Assembly: GCF_003437535.1 (NCBI RefSeq)
Contig: NZ_QSQT01000004.1
Span: 101,540-165,539 of the forward strand
Direction of reading: 5' to 3'
Source: Phocaeicola plebeius
Lineage (GTDB): Bacteria > Bacteroidota > Bacteroidia > Bacteroidales > Bacteroidaceae
DNA length: 64,000 bases
In this document: positions 1 to 9,553 of the stretch, one piece after another
How positions within the stretch are numbered: the first letter of the stretch is position 1
Layout of the letters: each line of letters starts with the position of its first letter
Position numbers and translations under genes: made by a program
Notes under the pieces: generated by a model
Databases searched by the model: none
Seen by the model: the letters and a program-made list of their open reading frames with translations, nothing else
What the model was told of the DNA's origin: nothing

Positions 1-1096
1 GATTGCTTTTATATTTGCTTCCTTCTGCACAAATCCGGAAATGCAGTGTATTGTCTACAAGGAAAGAGGTTCCTTTATCTCCTTTGTTGATTTTGTGGTC
101 TTTCCACAAGGTATTGACAAAGAAGGTTTCCAGCACATCTTGTTCCTCCACCTTTACCGGATAGATGCTATACATCAGGTTTGTGTTGTGCATCATGATT
201 TTAGCCGGTTTTTTAGGAAAGCTTTCCCCTTTCGGGTAAACCATGTTGATGAGTCGTGCATCTGCCAGGTATTTTATGTAGTTCATGACCGTAGCACGCG
301 ATGTCTGAATTTCAGTAGCCAATTGGCTGACATTGGGTGCGACCGGACCGTCTACTGCTAGCAAATATAATAATTTTTTGATTTTGGACAGATATTTCAG
401 CTCGATTTGTTTAATCAGGAGAATGTCCACTTCAATCATCATGTTCATGGTCTTCAGCAGATTTTCCGAGAAATTTCTTTTTTCAAGGAAAAAAGGATAG
501 AAACCATGATGGATGTAATCCTGGAAATAATTGAGCGGGTTGATGTGTGGTAAGATTGTTTTCACGATATGCTCGTGATTGTGCAGAATCTCATCCAGTG
601 TGTAGGCTGAAAAATGGTTCCCAGTTTGTAAATTCAGAAATTCACGGAAAGAAAATCCTCTCAGGTTATACGATTTGACAATCCCGTTCAATTCGGGATT
701 CTCATCTTTCAGACGCATTACAGAAGAACCGGTAAATACAATTTTCAGTTGCGGATAACGTTCATAGCATGTGCGCAAATCGTGACTCCAATCTGGAAGC
801 TTGAAAACTTGGTCAATAAGCAGGACTTTTCCCCCTCTTTTAACAAATTCCCCGGCAAAGTCTACTAAACTGTATTGTGAAAAGTAGAAATTATTCATGT
901 TTACGAACAAGCATGAACGGTCCGTTCCGAACTTTTCTTTTGCATATTGTAAAAGAAATGTGGTTTTGCCTACCCCTCTTGTACCTTTTATACCAATCAA
1001 GCGATCATTCCAGTCTATTTCATCCATGAGATCACGGCGAACAGGAGCGTTGGTATGTTCCACTAAATAATTATGTGTTCTGTAAAATGCTTCCAT
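1..1096 (-). CDS. AAA-family ATPase with DUF4143-type C-terminus (3' end cut by window)
   Basis: The frame is open on the minus strand from the ATG at 1096 to the window edge (365 codons, C-terminus missing). Walker A is GTRGVGKT at residues 38-45, and KVLLID near residue 90 is the Walker B strand, with Gln where many relatives have Glu. The N-terminal AAA_14-like ATPase is followed by a helical segment and then a winged-helix/nuclease-like region (QTSRATVMNYIKYLADARL), the order of the AAA_14 + DUF4143 family that is very common in Bacteroidetes. These are putative cytoplasmic DNA-binding ATPases without an assigned pathway. An in-frame ATG lies at 1135, but a -7 box at 1116-1123 sits between it and 1096, so 1096 is preferred. 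Family call is by motif and order; function unknown. Confidence 0.85.
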   Translation of the reverse strand, partial: MEAFYRTHNYLVEHTNAPVRRDLMDEIDWNDRLIGIKGTRGVGKTTFLLQYAKEKFGTDRSCLFVNMNNFYFSQYSLVDFAGEFVKRGGKVLLIDQVFKLPDWSHDLRTCYERYPQLKIVFTGSSVMRLKDENPELNGIVKSYNLRGFSFREFLNLQTGNHFSAYTLDEILHNHEHIVKTILPHINPLNYFQDYIHHGFYPFFLEKRNFSENLLKTMNMMIEVDILLIKQIELKYLSKIKKLLYLLAVDGPVAPNVSQLATEIQTSRATVMNYIKYLADARLINMVYPKGESFPKKPAKIMMHNTNLMYSIYPVKVEEQDVLETFFVNTLWKDHKINKGDKGTSFLVDNTLHFRICAEGSKYKSN

Positions 1097-1115
1097 GAAT
1101 TCTGTTTCTAGGCTG

Positions 1116-1123
1116 CAAATATA
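1116..1123 (-). promoter_or_regulatory. -7 box TATATTTG of the AAA ATPase gene
   Basis: Exact match to the Bacteroidetes TAnnTTTG element on the minus strand, 20 bases upstream of the ATG at 1096. It decides between the two possible starts. Confidence 0.6.
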
Positions 1124-1298
1124 CGAATACTTCATAATATTGCAAACTGGAGATGACAAAAGTTTATTCTTTGATTAAGTTTTTTTGAATCTCTTCTGGT
1201 GCATCAAAGGTGGGAATTTATTGGTTTGCTTTTCGGGTATAGATTCTCGATTTTATATTTGTAAAGAGGAGGATTCGTAGCTGTTTTTGTGTAATCTC

Positions 1299-1384
1299 AG
1301 TACTTTCAAAGAAGTACTACAGTACTCCCGTGAAAGTACTGAAGTACTTCATAGGCAGTACTACAGTACTTCCTCGGGAGTACT
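1299..1384. repeat. Phased palindrome array, AGTACT, 4 units of 22 bp
   Basis: Eight AGTACT hexamers begin at 1299, 1313, 1321, 1335, 1343, 1357, 1365 and 1379, so the steps alternate 14 and 8 and the unit is exactly 22 bp. Each unit starts and ends with AGTACT, and the DNA between them differs from unit to unit. Only this array and the promoter of the ATPase gene occupy the 326 bases between the genes at 1096 and 1423. Both flanking genes are on the minus strand, so the array would lie 3' of the PurF-like gene and 5' of the ATPase gene. See the arrays at 15901, 52580 and 63856. Confidence 0.9.
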
Positions 1385-1422
1385 GGAAACTTTGACTTCT
1401 GTTTGTTTTTGGGGAGGGAGAA

Positions 1423-3306
1423 TTAGAATTGATAATTCTTTTCCACCCAGTCGATGAATGCCTGGTTCACTTGGCGTGTTCCTCCCGGGGTAGGATAGTC
1501 TCCACTAAAATACCAGTCTCCCGGATGGGCCGGACATGCCTCATGCAGTCCTTCCAACGTTTGGTAAACAATCTGTACTTTTGCCCGCGTAGTGGCAGGA
1601 GTCAGTAATGCAGCAATTTTTTCTGATATTTCTTCATCGCTGAAAGGAGCATAAATTTCCTTTACGTAGTTGCGCATTTTTTCTTTAGGCAGGTTCAGCT
1701 GTTCTTTTGATTTTCTATAAGCATATTCAATGACGTGCTGCATGTCGCGTTCTTCCAGCAGAGCGATGGCAGCCTTGAAGGCGATGAATTGCTCCATGCT
1801 GGCCATGTCGATGCCATAGTAATCCGGATAGCGGACTTGTGGGGAAGAGGATACGATGACAATCTTTTTGGGCTGCAGACGGTCGAGAATGCTGATGATA
1901 CTTTGCTTCAAAGTCGTTCCTCGTACGATACTGTCGTCGATGATTACCAGGTTGTCTTCCTGTGGCACGAGGCTTCCGTAGGTAATATCGTATACGTGGG
2001 CTGCCAGGTCGTTGCGGGTATTTCCTTCCGCAATAAAGGTACGCAACTTAATATCCTTGATGGCTACCTTCTCGCTTCGGATGCGTTGAGAAAGAATCTG
2101 TTTCAGTTCTTCATGGCTGGGCATGTGACCCAAGGCCTCGATTTGCTTGATTTTAAGTTGGTTCAGATAATTGTCCAGTCCTTCCAGCATTCCATAGAAA
2201 GCCACTTCGGCTGTATTGGGAATAAATGAGAATACAGAATGGGCTATGTCATGATTGACTGCAGAGAGAATTGGTTCAATCAGTTTTTCTCCTAATTTTT
2301 TACGTTCACGGTAGATATCCACGTCACTTCCCCGGCTGAAGTAGATGCGTTCGAAAGAGCAGGGTTTTAATTTCCTGGGTTTGTTGATTTGTGCCAGTCT
2401 GAGCTGACCTTTCTTATTGACCAATACAGCTTGTCCAGGCATCAGTTCATGGATGCTTTCAGCAGGGATATTCAATACCGTCTGAATGACAGGGCGTTCC
2501 GACGCTAATACCATGATTTCATCGTCCTGATACCAGAATGCCGGGCGAATACCCCATGGGTCGCGTACGGCAAAGGTTTCACCGCTTCCTGTCATTCCGC
2601 AGATGACGTAACCTCCATCCCAGGATGGGGAAGATGTTTTCAGTACGTTTGTCAAGTCAATCCGCTCTTCAATGGCATGCGTGATGTCCATTCCCTTCAA
2701 GCCTTCTTCTTTGCACTGGTTGTAAAGGCGCTCCACTTCTCTGTCCAGCCGGTGGCCTACCTGCTCCAGCATGATATAGGTATCTGCGTATTTACGGGGA
2801 TGTTGTCCGGCTTCAGTAATATTGGCAAAAATTTCGTCTACATTGGTCAGATTGAAGTTACCGCACAATGCTAGGTTCTTGGCACGCCAGTTGTTGCGGC
2901 GGAGAAATGGATGAACATACGAGATACCGCTTTTTCCTGTGGTCGAATAACGCAGGTGTCCCATGTAAAGTTCTCCGGCAAAGGGCAGGCACTTCTTTGC
3001 AAATTCTGCATCGTGCAACTGTTCTTCCGTTAAATCCTTGTATTGTTGATGAACGTTGTTGAAGATTTCTGTAATGGCTCCCGCTCCGAGTCCTCTTTCA
3101 CGGAACATGTATTCCTCACCAGGGTTGGCTTGCAGTTTTACGCAGGCTAATCCTGCAGCTTCTTGTCCTCTGTTGTGCTGCTTTTCCATCAGCAGATAAA
3201 GCTTGTTCAAGCCATACATCCATGTACCATATTTTTCCTGATAATATTCCAGTGGTTTCAGGAGTCGGATAAGAGCGACTCCGCATTCATGTTTTAATGT
3301 TTCCAT
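1423..3306 (-). CDS. PurF-family glutamine amidotransferase/phosphoribosyltransferase (long form)
   Basis: 627 residues. The N-terminal class II glutamine amidotransferase domain has its nucleophile candidate at Cys8 (ECGVAL) after a 7-residue leader, and HNRGQEAAG near residue 45. A type I phosphoribosyltransferase domain follows, with the PRPP loop VIIDDSIVRGTT near residue 450-460. This is the architecture of amidophosphoribosyltransferase, the first step of purine synthesis (PRPP + glutamine to phosphoribosylamine). It is well over the usual 460-510 residues: extra sequence lies just after the catalytic Cys and in a helical insert before the PRPP loop. It is divergent from gltB, which suggests a nitrogen-linked role. 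It may be a second, specialised PurF, so I leave the symbol blank. Confidence 0.8.
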   Translation of the reverse strand: METLKHECGVALIRLLKPLEYYQEKYGTWMYGLNKLYLLMEKQHNRGQEAAGLACVKLQANPGEEYMFRERGLGAGAITEIFNNVHQQYKDLTEEQLHDAEFAKKCLPFAGELYMGHLRYSTTGKSGISYVHPFLRRNNWRAKNLALCGNFNLTNVDEIFANITEAGQHPRKYADTYIMLEQVGHRLDREVERLYNQCKEEGLKGMDITHAIEERIDLTNVLKTSSPSWDGGYVICGMTGSGETFAVRDPWGIRPAFWYQDDEIMVLASERPVIQTVLNIPAESIHELMPGQAVLVNKKGQLRLAQINKPRKLKPCSFERIYFSRGSDVDIYRERKKLGEKLIEPILSAVNHDIAHSVFSFIPNTAEVAFYGMLEGLDNYLNQLKIKQIEALGHMPSHEELKQILSQRIRSEKVAIKDIKLRTFIAEGNTRNDLAAHVYDITYGSLVPQEDNLVIIDDSIVRGTTLKQSIISILDRLQPKKIVIVSSSPQVRYPDYYGIDMASMEQFIAFKAAIALLEERDMQHVIEYAYRKSKEQLNLPKEKMRNYVKEIYAPFSDEEISEKIAALLTPATTRAKVQIVYQTLEGLHEACPAHPGDWYFSGDYPTPGGTRQVNQAFIDWVEKNYQF

Positions 3307-3345
3307 CTGTATTTTGTTTTCAAGCCATATTATGATTTTCGTTTA

Positions 3346-3353
3346 CAAAATAA
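3346..3353 (-). promoter_or_regulatory. Possible -7 box of the PurF-like gene
   Basis: TTATTTTG on the minus strand, one mismatch from TAnnTTTG, 40 bases upstream of the ATG at 3306. The 303-base divergent gap 3307-3609 holds this and the gltB promoter; I see no other feature there. Confidence 0.35.
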
Positions 3354-3562
3354 CAGACAATTATTAAAAGAGGTATGTGCTGTGCCTGAAAAAATACATT
3401 GTTTCTGTCTTTTTGTGATAAATGTAATCAAAATGTATTTATTCTGTTTTATTCTGAAACTTTTCCGCTTTCTATATAAAGAAAATGAAAGCTTCGGTTT
3501 GTGTAAATGAAAATATTGTAATGAAAAATCCTACAAAAGTGTCATATTGGAAGTGATATTAT

Positions 3563-3570
3563 TATTTTTG
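3563..3570 (+). promoter_or_regulatory. -7 box TATTTTTG of the gltB operon
   Basis: Exact TAnnTTTG match 40 bases upstream of the gltB start, in the AT-rich divergent gap. Confidence 0.6.
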
Positions 3571-3609
3571 TGGACAAATAGAATGTAAACTCTGTTTTGG
3601 GTATTAATA

Positions 3610-6600
3610 ATGAAAGATAAAATGAGGTTAGCAGGAAAATTTATGAGAAAAGAAGAGCAGGAAGTAACAGAATGTCATCAGACATCTTCCGGGCTTTATC
3701 AACCGGAGTACGAGCACGATGCTTGTGGAGTAGGTATGATTGTAGATATTCATGGTAATAAATCACATGAATTGGTGGATGCAGCCTTGAAGGTCTTGGA
3801 AAATATGAAACATCGTGGCGCAGAAGGCGCTGACAACAAGACGGGTGACGGTGCAGGTATTATGCTGCAGATTCCACATGAGTTTATATTGTTACAAGGA
3901 ATTCCGGTGCCTGAAAAGGGGAAATATGGTACGGGATTGGTTTTTCTTCCGAAAGACGCGAAGGAACAGGAGTCCATTCTGAGCATCCTGATTGAGGAGG
4001 TAGAGCGTGAAGGCTTGTCATTGATGCACTTGCGTTCCGTGCCCGTGAATTCTTCTATTTTAGGAAAAAGTGCGTTGGAGACTGAACCAGACATTAAGCA
4101 GGTGTTCATTACCGGGGCAACCGACCTGGAAAACTTTGAACGTACCTTATATATTGTGCGTAAAAAGATTGAACGCCGTGTACATCATAAGGACTTTTAC
4201 ATTGTTTCCTTGTCCAGTAAAAATATTATATATAAAGGTATGCTGTCTTCGGTACAGGTGCGTGAATATTTTCAGGACCTTACCCAGCCTTACTTTACCA
4301 GCGGACTGGCCATCGTACATTCTCGTTTTAGTACGAATACATTTCCGACCTGGAGTTTGGCACAGCCTTTCCGCTTGTTAGCCCATAATGGAGAAATCAA
4401 TACCATTCGTGGAAACAGAGGATGGATGGAGGCGCGTGAAAGTGTACTTTCCACTCCTTTATTAGGTGACGTGAAGAAAATAGGTCCGATCATACAGCCG
4501 GGAATGAGCGACAGTGCCTCACTCGATAATGTGTTGGAGTTTTTCGTGATGTCAGGATTGAGCCTGCCGCATGCCATGGCTATGCTTGTGCCAGAGTCAT
4601 TCAATGACAAGAATCCGATTAGTGAGGAGCTGAAGGCGTTTTATGAGTACCATTCCATTTTGATGGAACCTTGGGACGGACCGGCTGCCTTGTTGTTCAG
4701 CGACGGACGTTATGCAGGTGGTATGCTCGACCGTAACGGTTTGCGTCCGGCACGTTACCTGATTACCAAAAATGATATGATGGTGGTAGCCAGCGAAGCT
4801 GGAGTCATTAATTTTGAACCTGAAGCCATTAAGGAAAAAGGCCGTCTTCAGCCAGGCAAGATATTGTTGGTAGATACCCAGGAAGGACGTATTTACTACG
4901 ATGGCGAACTGAAGAGCCAGTTGGCGGCTTCCAAGCCTTATCGTCAGTGGCTTTCTACCAACCGTATTGAACTGGATACATTACGCAGTGGCCGTAAGAT
5001 TTCCAATTCTGTACCTGATTATGAACGTCGCCTGCGTGCATTCGGATTTACTCGCGAAGACATAGAACGTACACTTACTCCAATGTGTATGAATGGGGCC
5101 GAACCCACAGCTTCTATGGGTAACGATACTCCTCTGGCTGTGTTGTCCGACAAGCCGCAGATATTGTTCAATTATTTCCGTCAACAGTTTGCTCAGGTGA
5201 CCAATCCGCCAATCGACCCGATACGTGAGGAACTGGTGATGTCGCTGACGGAATATATCGGAGCTGTAGGAACCAACATCTTGTTGCCGAGTGAATCGCA
5301 TTGTAAGATGGTGCGTCTGCCACATCCGATTCTGAACAATACGCAGCTTGATATATTGTGCAACATTCGTTATAAAGGGTTCAATACCGTGAAGTTGCCG
5401 ATGCTGTTCGATGCAGCAAGAGGAGCGGAAGGTCTGCGTGAGGCATTGAATGAGTTGTGCAAGAAAGCCGAGGCGGCAGTGGACGAAGGTGTGAACTACA
5501 TCATTCTTTCCGATCGTGAGATTGATGCAGCACATGCAGCCATTCCTTCTTTGCTGGCTGTAAGTGCCGTACACCATCACCTGATTTCTGTACAAAAGAG
5601 AGTACAGACCGCATTGGTGGTAGAAAGTGGAGAAATTCGGGAAGTGATGCACGCTGCCTTGTTGCTGGGATATGGAGCGAGCGCCATCAATCCGTATATG
5701 GTATTTGCCATTCTGGATGACATGGTGAAGAAAGGCGATGTGCAGTTGAATTATGAAACCGCCGAAAAGAACTACATAAAAGCCGTTTGCAAGGGACTCT
5801 ATAAAGTAATGAGTAAGATGGGTATCAGTACGATACGTTCTTACCGTGGAGCAAAGATTTTTGAAGCCGTTGGTTTGGGCAGTGAAGTGCTTTCTACTTA
5901 CTTCGGTACTCCTTCTTCATCCATTGGAGGTGTCGGATTGGAAAGCATTGCCAAAGATTACCAGGCGTTCCATGATGCAGGTTTTGCAAAAGAGGTCGAC
6001 GATTTGTTGCCTTACATCGGTCAGTTCTCCTACCGTAAGGATGGCGAGAAGCATGCCTGGAATCCGGAAACTATCAGTGCTTTGCAGTTGGCCACTCGTT
6101 TGGGAAGTTATGCTAAGTTCAAGGAATATACGCGTCGGGTAGATGAAAAGGAAAGTCCGATATTCTTGCGTGACTTCTTCTCTTTCCACCGTAATCCGAT
6201 TCCATTGGAAGATGTAGAGCCGGTAGAGGAAATTGTAAAGCATTTTGTAACGGGCGCCATGTCTTTTGGTTCTATCAGTAAAGAGGCGCATGAAGCCATG
6301 GCACTGGCCATGAACAAGCTGAACGCCCGTAGTAATACGGGTGAAGGAGGAGAGGATTCCGACCGTTTCCATGAAACCTACGATGGCATTTCCTTGTGCA
6401 GTAAGACCAAACAGGTCGCTTCCGGACGTTTCGGTGTAACCACTGAATACTTGGTGAATGCCGAAGAAATTCAGATTAAGGTAGCACAGGGTGCTAAACC
6501 GGGTGAAGGTGGACAGCTTCCGGGATTCAAGGTAAATGAAGTGATTGCCAAGACGCGTCATTCTATTCCGGGCATTTCGTTGATTTCGCCTCCCCCTCAT

Positions 6601-8142
6601 CACGATATTTATTCAATTGAAGACTTGGCTCAGCTGATATTCGATTTGAAGAACGTGAATCCGAAAGCCAAAATCAGTGTGAAACTGGTAGCTGAAAGTG
6701 GTATTGGTACCATCGCAGCCGGTGTGGCAAAAGCAAAGGCTGATTTGATTGTCATTTCAGGAGCAGAAGGTGGAACAGGAGCTTCTCCGGCCTCTTCCAT
6801 GCGCTATGCCGGTATTTCTCCGGAAATCGGTCTGAGCGAGACACAGCAGACACTGGTACTCAACGGACTCCGTGGTCAGGTACGTTTGCAGACTGACGGA
6901 CAGTTGAAGACTGGACGTGACATCATCAGCATGGCTTTGCTGGGAACAGAAGAGTTTGGATTCGGAACTTCTGTATTGATTGTTTTGGGATGTGTCATGA
7001 TGCGTAAATGTCATGCCAATACGTGTCCGGTAGGTGTGGCTACACAGGATCCGCAGTTGCGGGCACATTTCCGCGGACATTATCGTTATGTGGTCAACTT
7101 CTTCCGTTTCCTGGCACAGGAGGTACGTGAATACCTGGCAGAGATGGGATTCTCCCGTCTGGAAGACATTGTAGGACGTACGGATTTGATTGAAATACGT
7201 CCGACAACTCATGAAAAGGCTTCATTGCTCGATTTCAGTAAATTGTTGCATAAAGTCGATAACGGTGCAGCCTTACATAATGTAACGGAACAGCGTCATG
7301 AGATAGAGCACGTGAAGGATGTCAGCATGCTGGCTGCTGCACGCGAAGCACTGGAAAACCGTAAGGAGGTATCGTTGGAATATGCCATATCCAATACCGA
7401 CCGTTCGGTAGGAGCCATGCTTTCTGGAGCCGTAGCTGCCAAGTATGGACAGGCTGGATTGCCCGCACAGACCATCCAGGTGAAGTTTAAAGGTTCAGCC
7501 GGACAGAGTTTCGGTGCTTTCCTTCCACATGGGGTCAGCTTCAAGCTGGAAGGTGAAGCGAATGATTACCTGGGCAAGGGCTTGAGCGGAGGACATATTT
7601 CGGTACAGCCTCCGGTAAGAAGCAATTTCCTGGCCGAAAACAACGTAATCGCTGGTAATACATTGTTGTATGGTGCCACGAGTGGAGAGGTGTATATCAA
7701 TGGATGTGTAGGTGAGCGTTTTGCCGTACGTAACTCCGGTGCCATTACGGTAGTAGAAGGAGTAGGCGACCATTGCTGTGAGTACATGACAGGCGGACGA
7801 GTAGTCGTACTGGGTAAGACCGGACGTAACTTTGCTGCAGGTATGAGTGGGGGAGTTGCTTACGTATGGGATAAAGACCGTAACTTCGATTACTTCTGTA
7901 ACATGGAAATGGTAGAGCTTTCTCTGTTGGAAGATGCTACAGCCCGCAAGGAACTGCATGAACTGGTTCGTCAGCATTATCTGTACACCGGTTCTCAACT
8001 GGCACGTACGATGTTGGATAACTGGAGCCGTTATGTAGAAGAATTTATTCAGGTAACTCCGATTGAATACAAGAAAGTGCTGGCTGAAGAGCAGATGCGC
8101 AAACTGCAGCAGAAGATAGCCGAAGTACAGCGTGATTATTGA
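3610..8142 (+). CDS. gltB: Glutamate synthase large subunit
   Basis: 1510 residues, the usual size of the GOGAT alpha subunit. It makes glutamate from glutamine and 2-oxoglutarate. Class II amidotransferase domain first, with nucleophile Cys39 in HDACGVG; the preceding 38 residues would be the propeptide. Central domain next, then the FMN/synthase domain (SNTGEGGED, AKPGEGGQLPG), the 3Fe-4S cysteine cluster CVMMRKCHANTCPVG near 1127-1140, and the C-terminal beta-helix with glycine repeats (GGRVVVLGKTGRNFAAGMSGG). Internal Met residues at 5 and 12 leave the start uncertain by up to 33 bases. First gene of a run gltB-gltD-asnB-dapF-dapL with gaps of 10 to 37 bases, so probably one operon. Confidence 0.97.
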   Translation: MKDKMRLAGKFMRKEEQEVTECHQTSSGLYQPEYEHDACGVGMIVDIHGNKSHELVDAALKVLENMKHRGAEGADNKTGDGAGIMLQIPHEFILLQGIPVPEKGKYGTGLVFLPKDAKEQESILSILIEEVEREGLSLMHLRSVPVNSSILGKSALETEPDIKQVFITGATDLENFERTLYIVRKKIERRVHHKDFYIVSLSSKNIIYKGMLSSVQVREYFQDLTQPYFTSGLAIVHSRFSTNTFPTWSLAQPFRLLAHNGEINTIRGNRGWMEARESVLSTPLLGDVKKIGPIIQPGMSDSASLDNVLEFFVMSGLSLPHAMAMLVPESFNDKNPISEELKAFYEYHSILMEPWDGPAALLFSDGRYAGGMLDRNGLRPARYLITKNDMMVVASEAGVINFEPEAIKEKGRLQPGKILLVDTQEGRIYYDGELKSQLAASKPYRQWLSTNRIELDTLRSGRKISNSVPDYERRLRAFGFTREDIERTLTPMCMNGAEPTASMGNDTPLAVLSDKPQILFNYFRQQFAQVTNPPIDPIREELVMSLTEYIGAVGTNILLPSESHCKMVRLPHPILNNTQLDILCNIRYKGFNTVKLPMLFDAARGAEGLREALNELCKKAEAAVDEGVNYIILSDREIDAAHAAIPSLLAVSAVHHHLISVQKRVQTALVVESGEIREVMHAALLLGYGASAINPYMVFAILDDMVKKGDVQLNYETAEKNYIKAVCKGLYKVMSKMGISTIRSYRGAKIFEAVGLGSEVLSTYFGTPSSSIGGVGLESIAKDYQAFHDAGFAKEVDDLLPYIGQFSYRKDGEKHAWNPETISALQLATRLGSYAKFKEYTRRVDEKESPIFLRDFFSFHRNPIPLEDVEPVEEIVKHFVTGAMSFGSISKEAHEAMALAMNKLNARSNTGEGGEDSDRFHETYDGISLCSKTKQVASGRFGVTTEYLVNAEEIQIKVAQGAKPGEGGQLPGFKVNEVIAKTRHSIPGISLISPPPHHDIYSIEDLAQLIFDLKNVNPKAKISVKLVAESGIGTIAAGVAKAKADLIVISGAEGGTGASPASSMRYAGISPEIGLSETQQTLVLNGLRGQVRLQTDGQLKTGRDIISMALLGTEEFGFGTSVLIVLGCVMMRKCHANTCPVGVATQDPQLRAHFRGHYRYVVNFFRFLAQEVREYLAEMGFSRLEDIVGRTDLIEIRPTTHEKASLLDFSKLLHKVDNGAALHNVTEQRHEIEHVKDVSMLAAAREALENRKEVSLEYAISNTDRSVGAMLSGAVAAKYGQAGLPAQTIQVKFKGSAGQSFGAFLPHGVSFKLEGEANDYLGKGLSGGHISVQPPVRSNFLAENNVIAGNTLLYGATSGEVYINGCVGERFAVRNSGAITVVEGVGDHCCEYMTGGRVVVLGKTGRNFAAGMSGGVAYVWDKDRNFDYFCNMEMVELSLLEDATARKELHELVRQHYLYTGSQLARTMLDNWSRYVEEFIQVTPIEYKKVLAEEQMRKLQQKIAEVQRDY

Positions 8143-8172
8143 TTAATTGTTGAACAGTAAAAAACTAGATAT

Positions 8173-9516
8173 ATGGGAAATCCAAAAGCATTTCTGACCG
8201 TTCCCAGACAAGAGGCTGGATACCGTCCGGTACACGACCGTATCATGGACTTCAGTGAAGTGGAACAGACGTTGAACACAAGCGAGCGAAAGCTCCAGGC
8301 ATCGCGGTGTATGGACTGTGGGGTACCTTTCTGCCATTGGGCATGCCCGTTGGGCAATCGTCCTCCGGAGTTCCAGGATGCCATGTACAAGGGAAAATGG
8401 AAAGAAGCTTATGAGATACTTACCGGAACCAATGATTTTCCGGAGTTCACTGGCCGTATATGTCCGGCATTGTGTGAAAAGAGTTGTGTGTTGAAGTTGA
8501 GTATGGATGCACCGGTAACCATTCGTGAAGATGAAGCTGCTATCATTGAAGCTGCTTTTCGTGAAGGGTATGTACAGCCTCGTCAATATGAACGAAACGG
8601 GAAGTCTGTGGCTGTCATCGGTTCCGGACCTGCAGGACTGGCGGCTGCCAATCAGTTGAACCGCAGAGGATATGCGGTGACGGTGTTCGAAAAACTGGAA
8701 TACGTGGGAGGCTTGTTGCGATTTGGTATTCCGAATTTTAAGCTCAGCAAATCGGTAATCGATCGCCGTGTGGCAGTGATGGAAGCAGAAGGAATCACTT
8801 TCAAGGTCAATGCCGATATTGACGTGACAAATCTTCCCGAAGGATTTGATGCATACTGCATTTGTACGGGTACGCCGCAGGCACGCGATTTGAATATCCC
8901 CGGACGTGAACTGAAAGGTATCCATTTTGCTGTGGAGATGTTGGCGCAGCAGAACCGCGTGCTGGCAGGGCAGCACATTCCAGAGGAGGAACGCATCACG
9001 GCAAAAGGTAAGCATGTGCTGGTAATTGGAGGTGGAGATACGGGTAGTGACTGTATCGGAACAAGTAACCGTCAGGGAGCACTCAGTGTAACGCAGATTG
9101 AAATTATGCCGAAGCCTCCTGTAGGTCATAATCCGAATACTCCGTGGCCGCAGTGGCCGGTGGTTCTCAAAACCAGCAGCAGTCATGAAGAAGGATGCAT
9201 ACGTCGGTGGAGTTTGACCTCCAACCGCTTCTTGGAAGAAGACGGGAAAGTGTGCGGTGTAGAAGTGGAAGAAGTGGAATGGACTCCGGGAGCCGAAGGA
9301 GAACGTCCGGTGATGAAGCCGACTGGGAAGAAAGAAATCCTGAAAGCCGATTTGGTATTGCTGGCGATGGGATTCCTTCGTCCGGTACAACCTGAATTCC
9401 CGGCAAATGTTTTTGTGGCCGGTGATGCAGCTACCGGAGCCAGTCTGGTTGTGAAGTGCATTGCAGGCGGTCGGAAGGCCGCAGCCGACATTGATGCATA
9501 TTTAAGCCGAAAATAA
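8173..9516 (+). CDS. gltD: Glutamate synthase small subunit (NAD(P)H, Fe-S)
   Basis: 447 residues. The N-terminal domain carries two cysteine clusters for 4Fe-4S centres (CMDCGVPFC, then GRICPALCEKSC). Two Rossmann folds follow: FAD binding GSGPAGLAAANQL near residue 150, and NADPH binding VIGGGDTGSDC near residue 285. It passes electrons from NAD(P)H to the FMN of GltB. Starts 30 bases after gltB, which makes the pair an NADPH-type rather than ferredoxin-type synthase. Confidence 0.97.
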   Translation: MGNPKAFLTVPRQEAGYRPVHDRIMDFSEVEQTLNTSERKLQASRCMDCGVPFCHWACPLGNRPPEFQDAMYKGKWKEAYEILTGTNDFPEFTGRICPALCEKSCVLKLSMDAPVTIREDEAAIIEAAFREGYVQPRQYERNGKSVAVIGSGPAGLAAANQLNRRGYAVTVFEKLEYVGGLLRFGIPNFKLSKSVIDRRVAVMEAEGITFKVNADIDVTNLPEGFDAYCICTGTPQARDLNIPGRELKGIHFAVEMLAQQNRVLAGQHIPEEERITAKGKHVLVIGGGDTGSDCIGTSNRQGALSVTQIEIMPKPPVGHNPNTPWPQWPVVLKTSSSHEEGCIRRWSLTSNRFLEEDGKVCGVEVEEVEWTPGAEGERPVMKPTGKKEILKADLVLLAMGFLRPVQPEFPANVFVAGDAATGASLVVKCIAGGRKAAADIDAYLSRK

Positions 9517-9553
9517 TTGATTACATACAAAATATAAATACAACTTTACGATT

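Noticed and set aside
1299..1384. AGTACT array as a CRISPR
   Set aside because: The unit is 22 bp with 6-base palindromes; there are no 25-40 base repeats with unique spacers, and no cas genes.
8143..9390. 415-codon open frame on the minus strand opposite gltD
   Set aside because: Composition is that of an antisense shadow of gltD (whose motifs are complete), with no promoter, start or recognisable domain.
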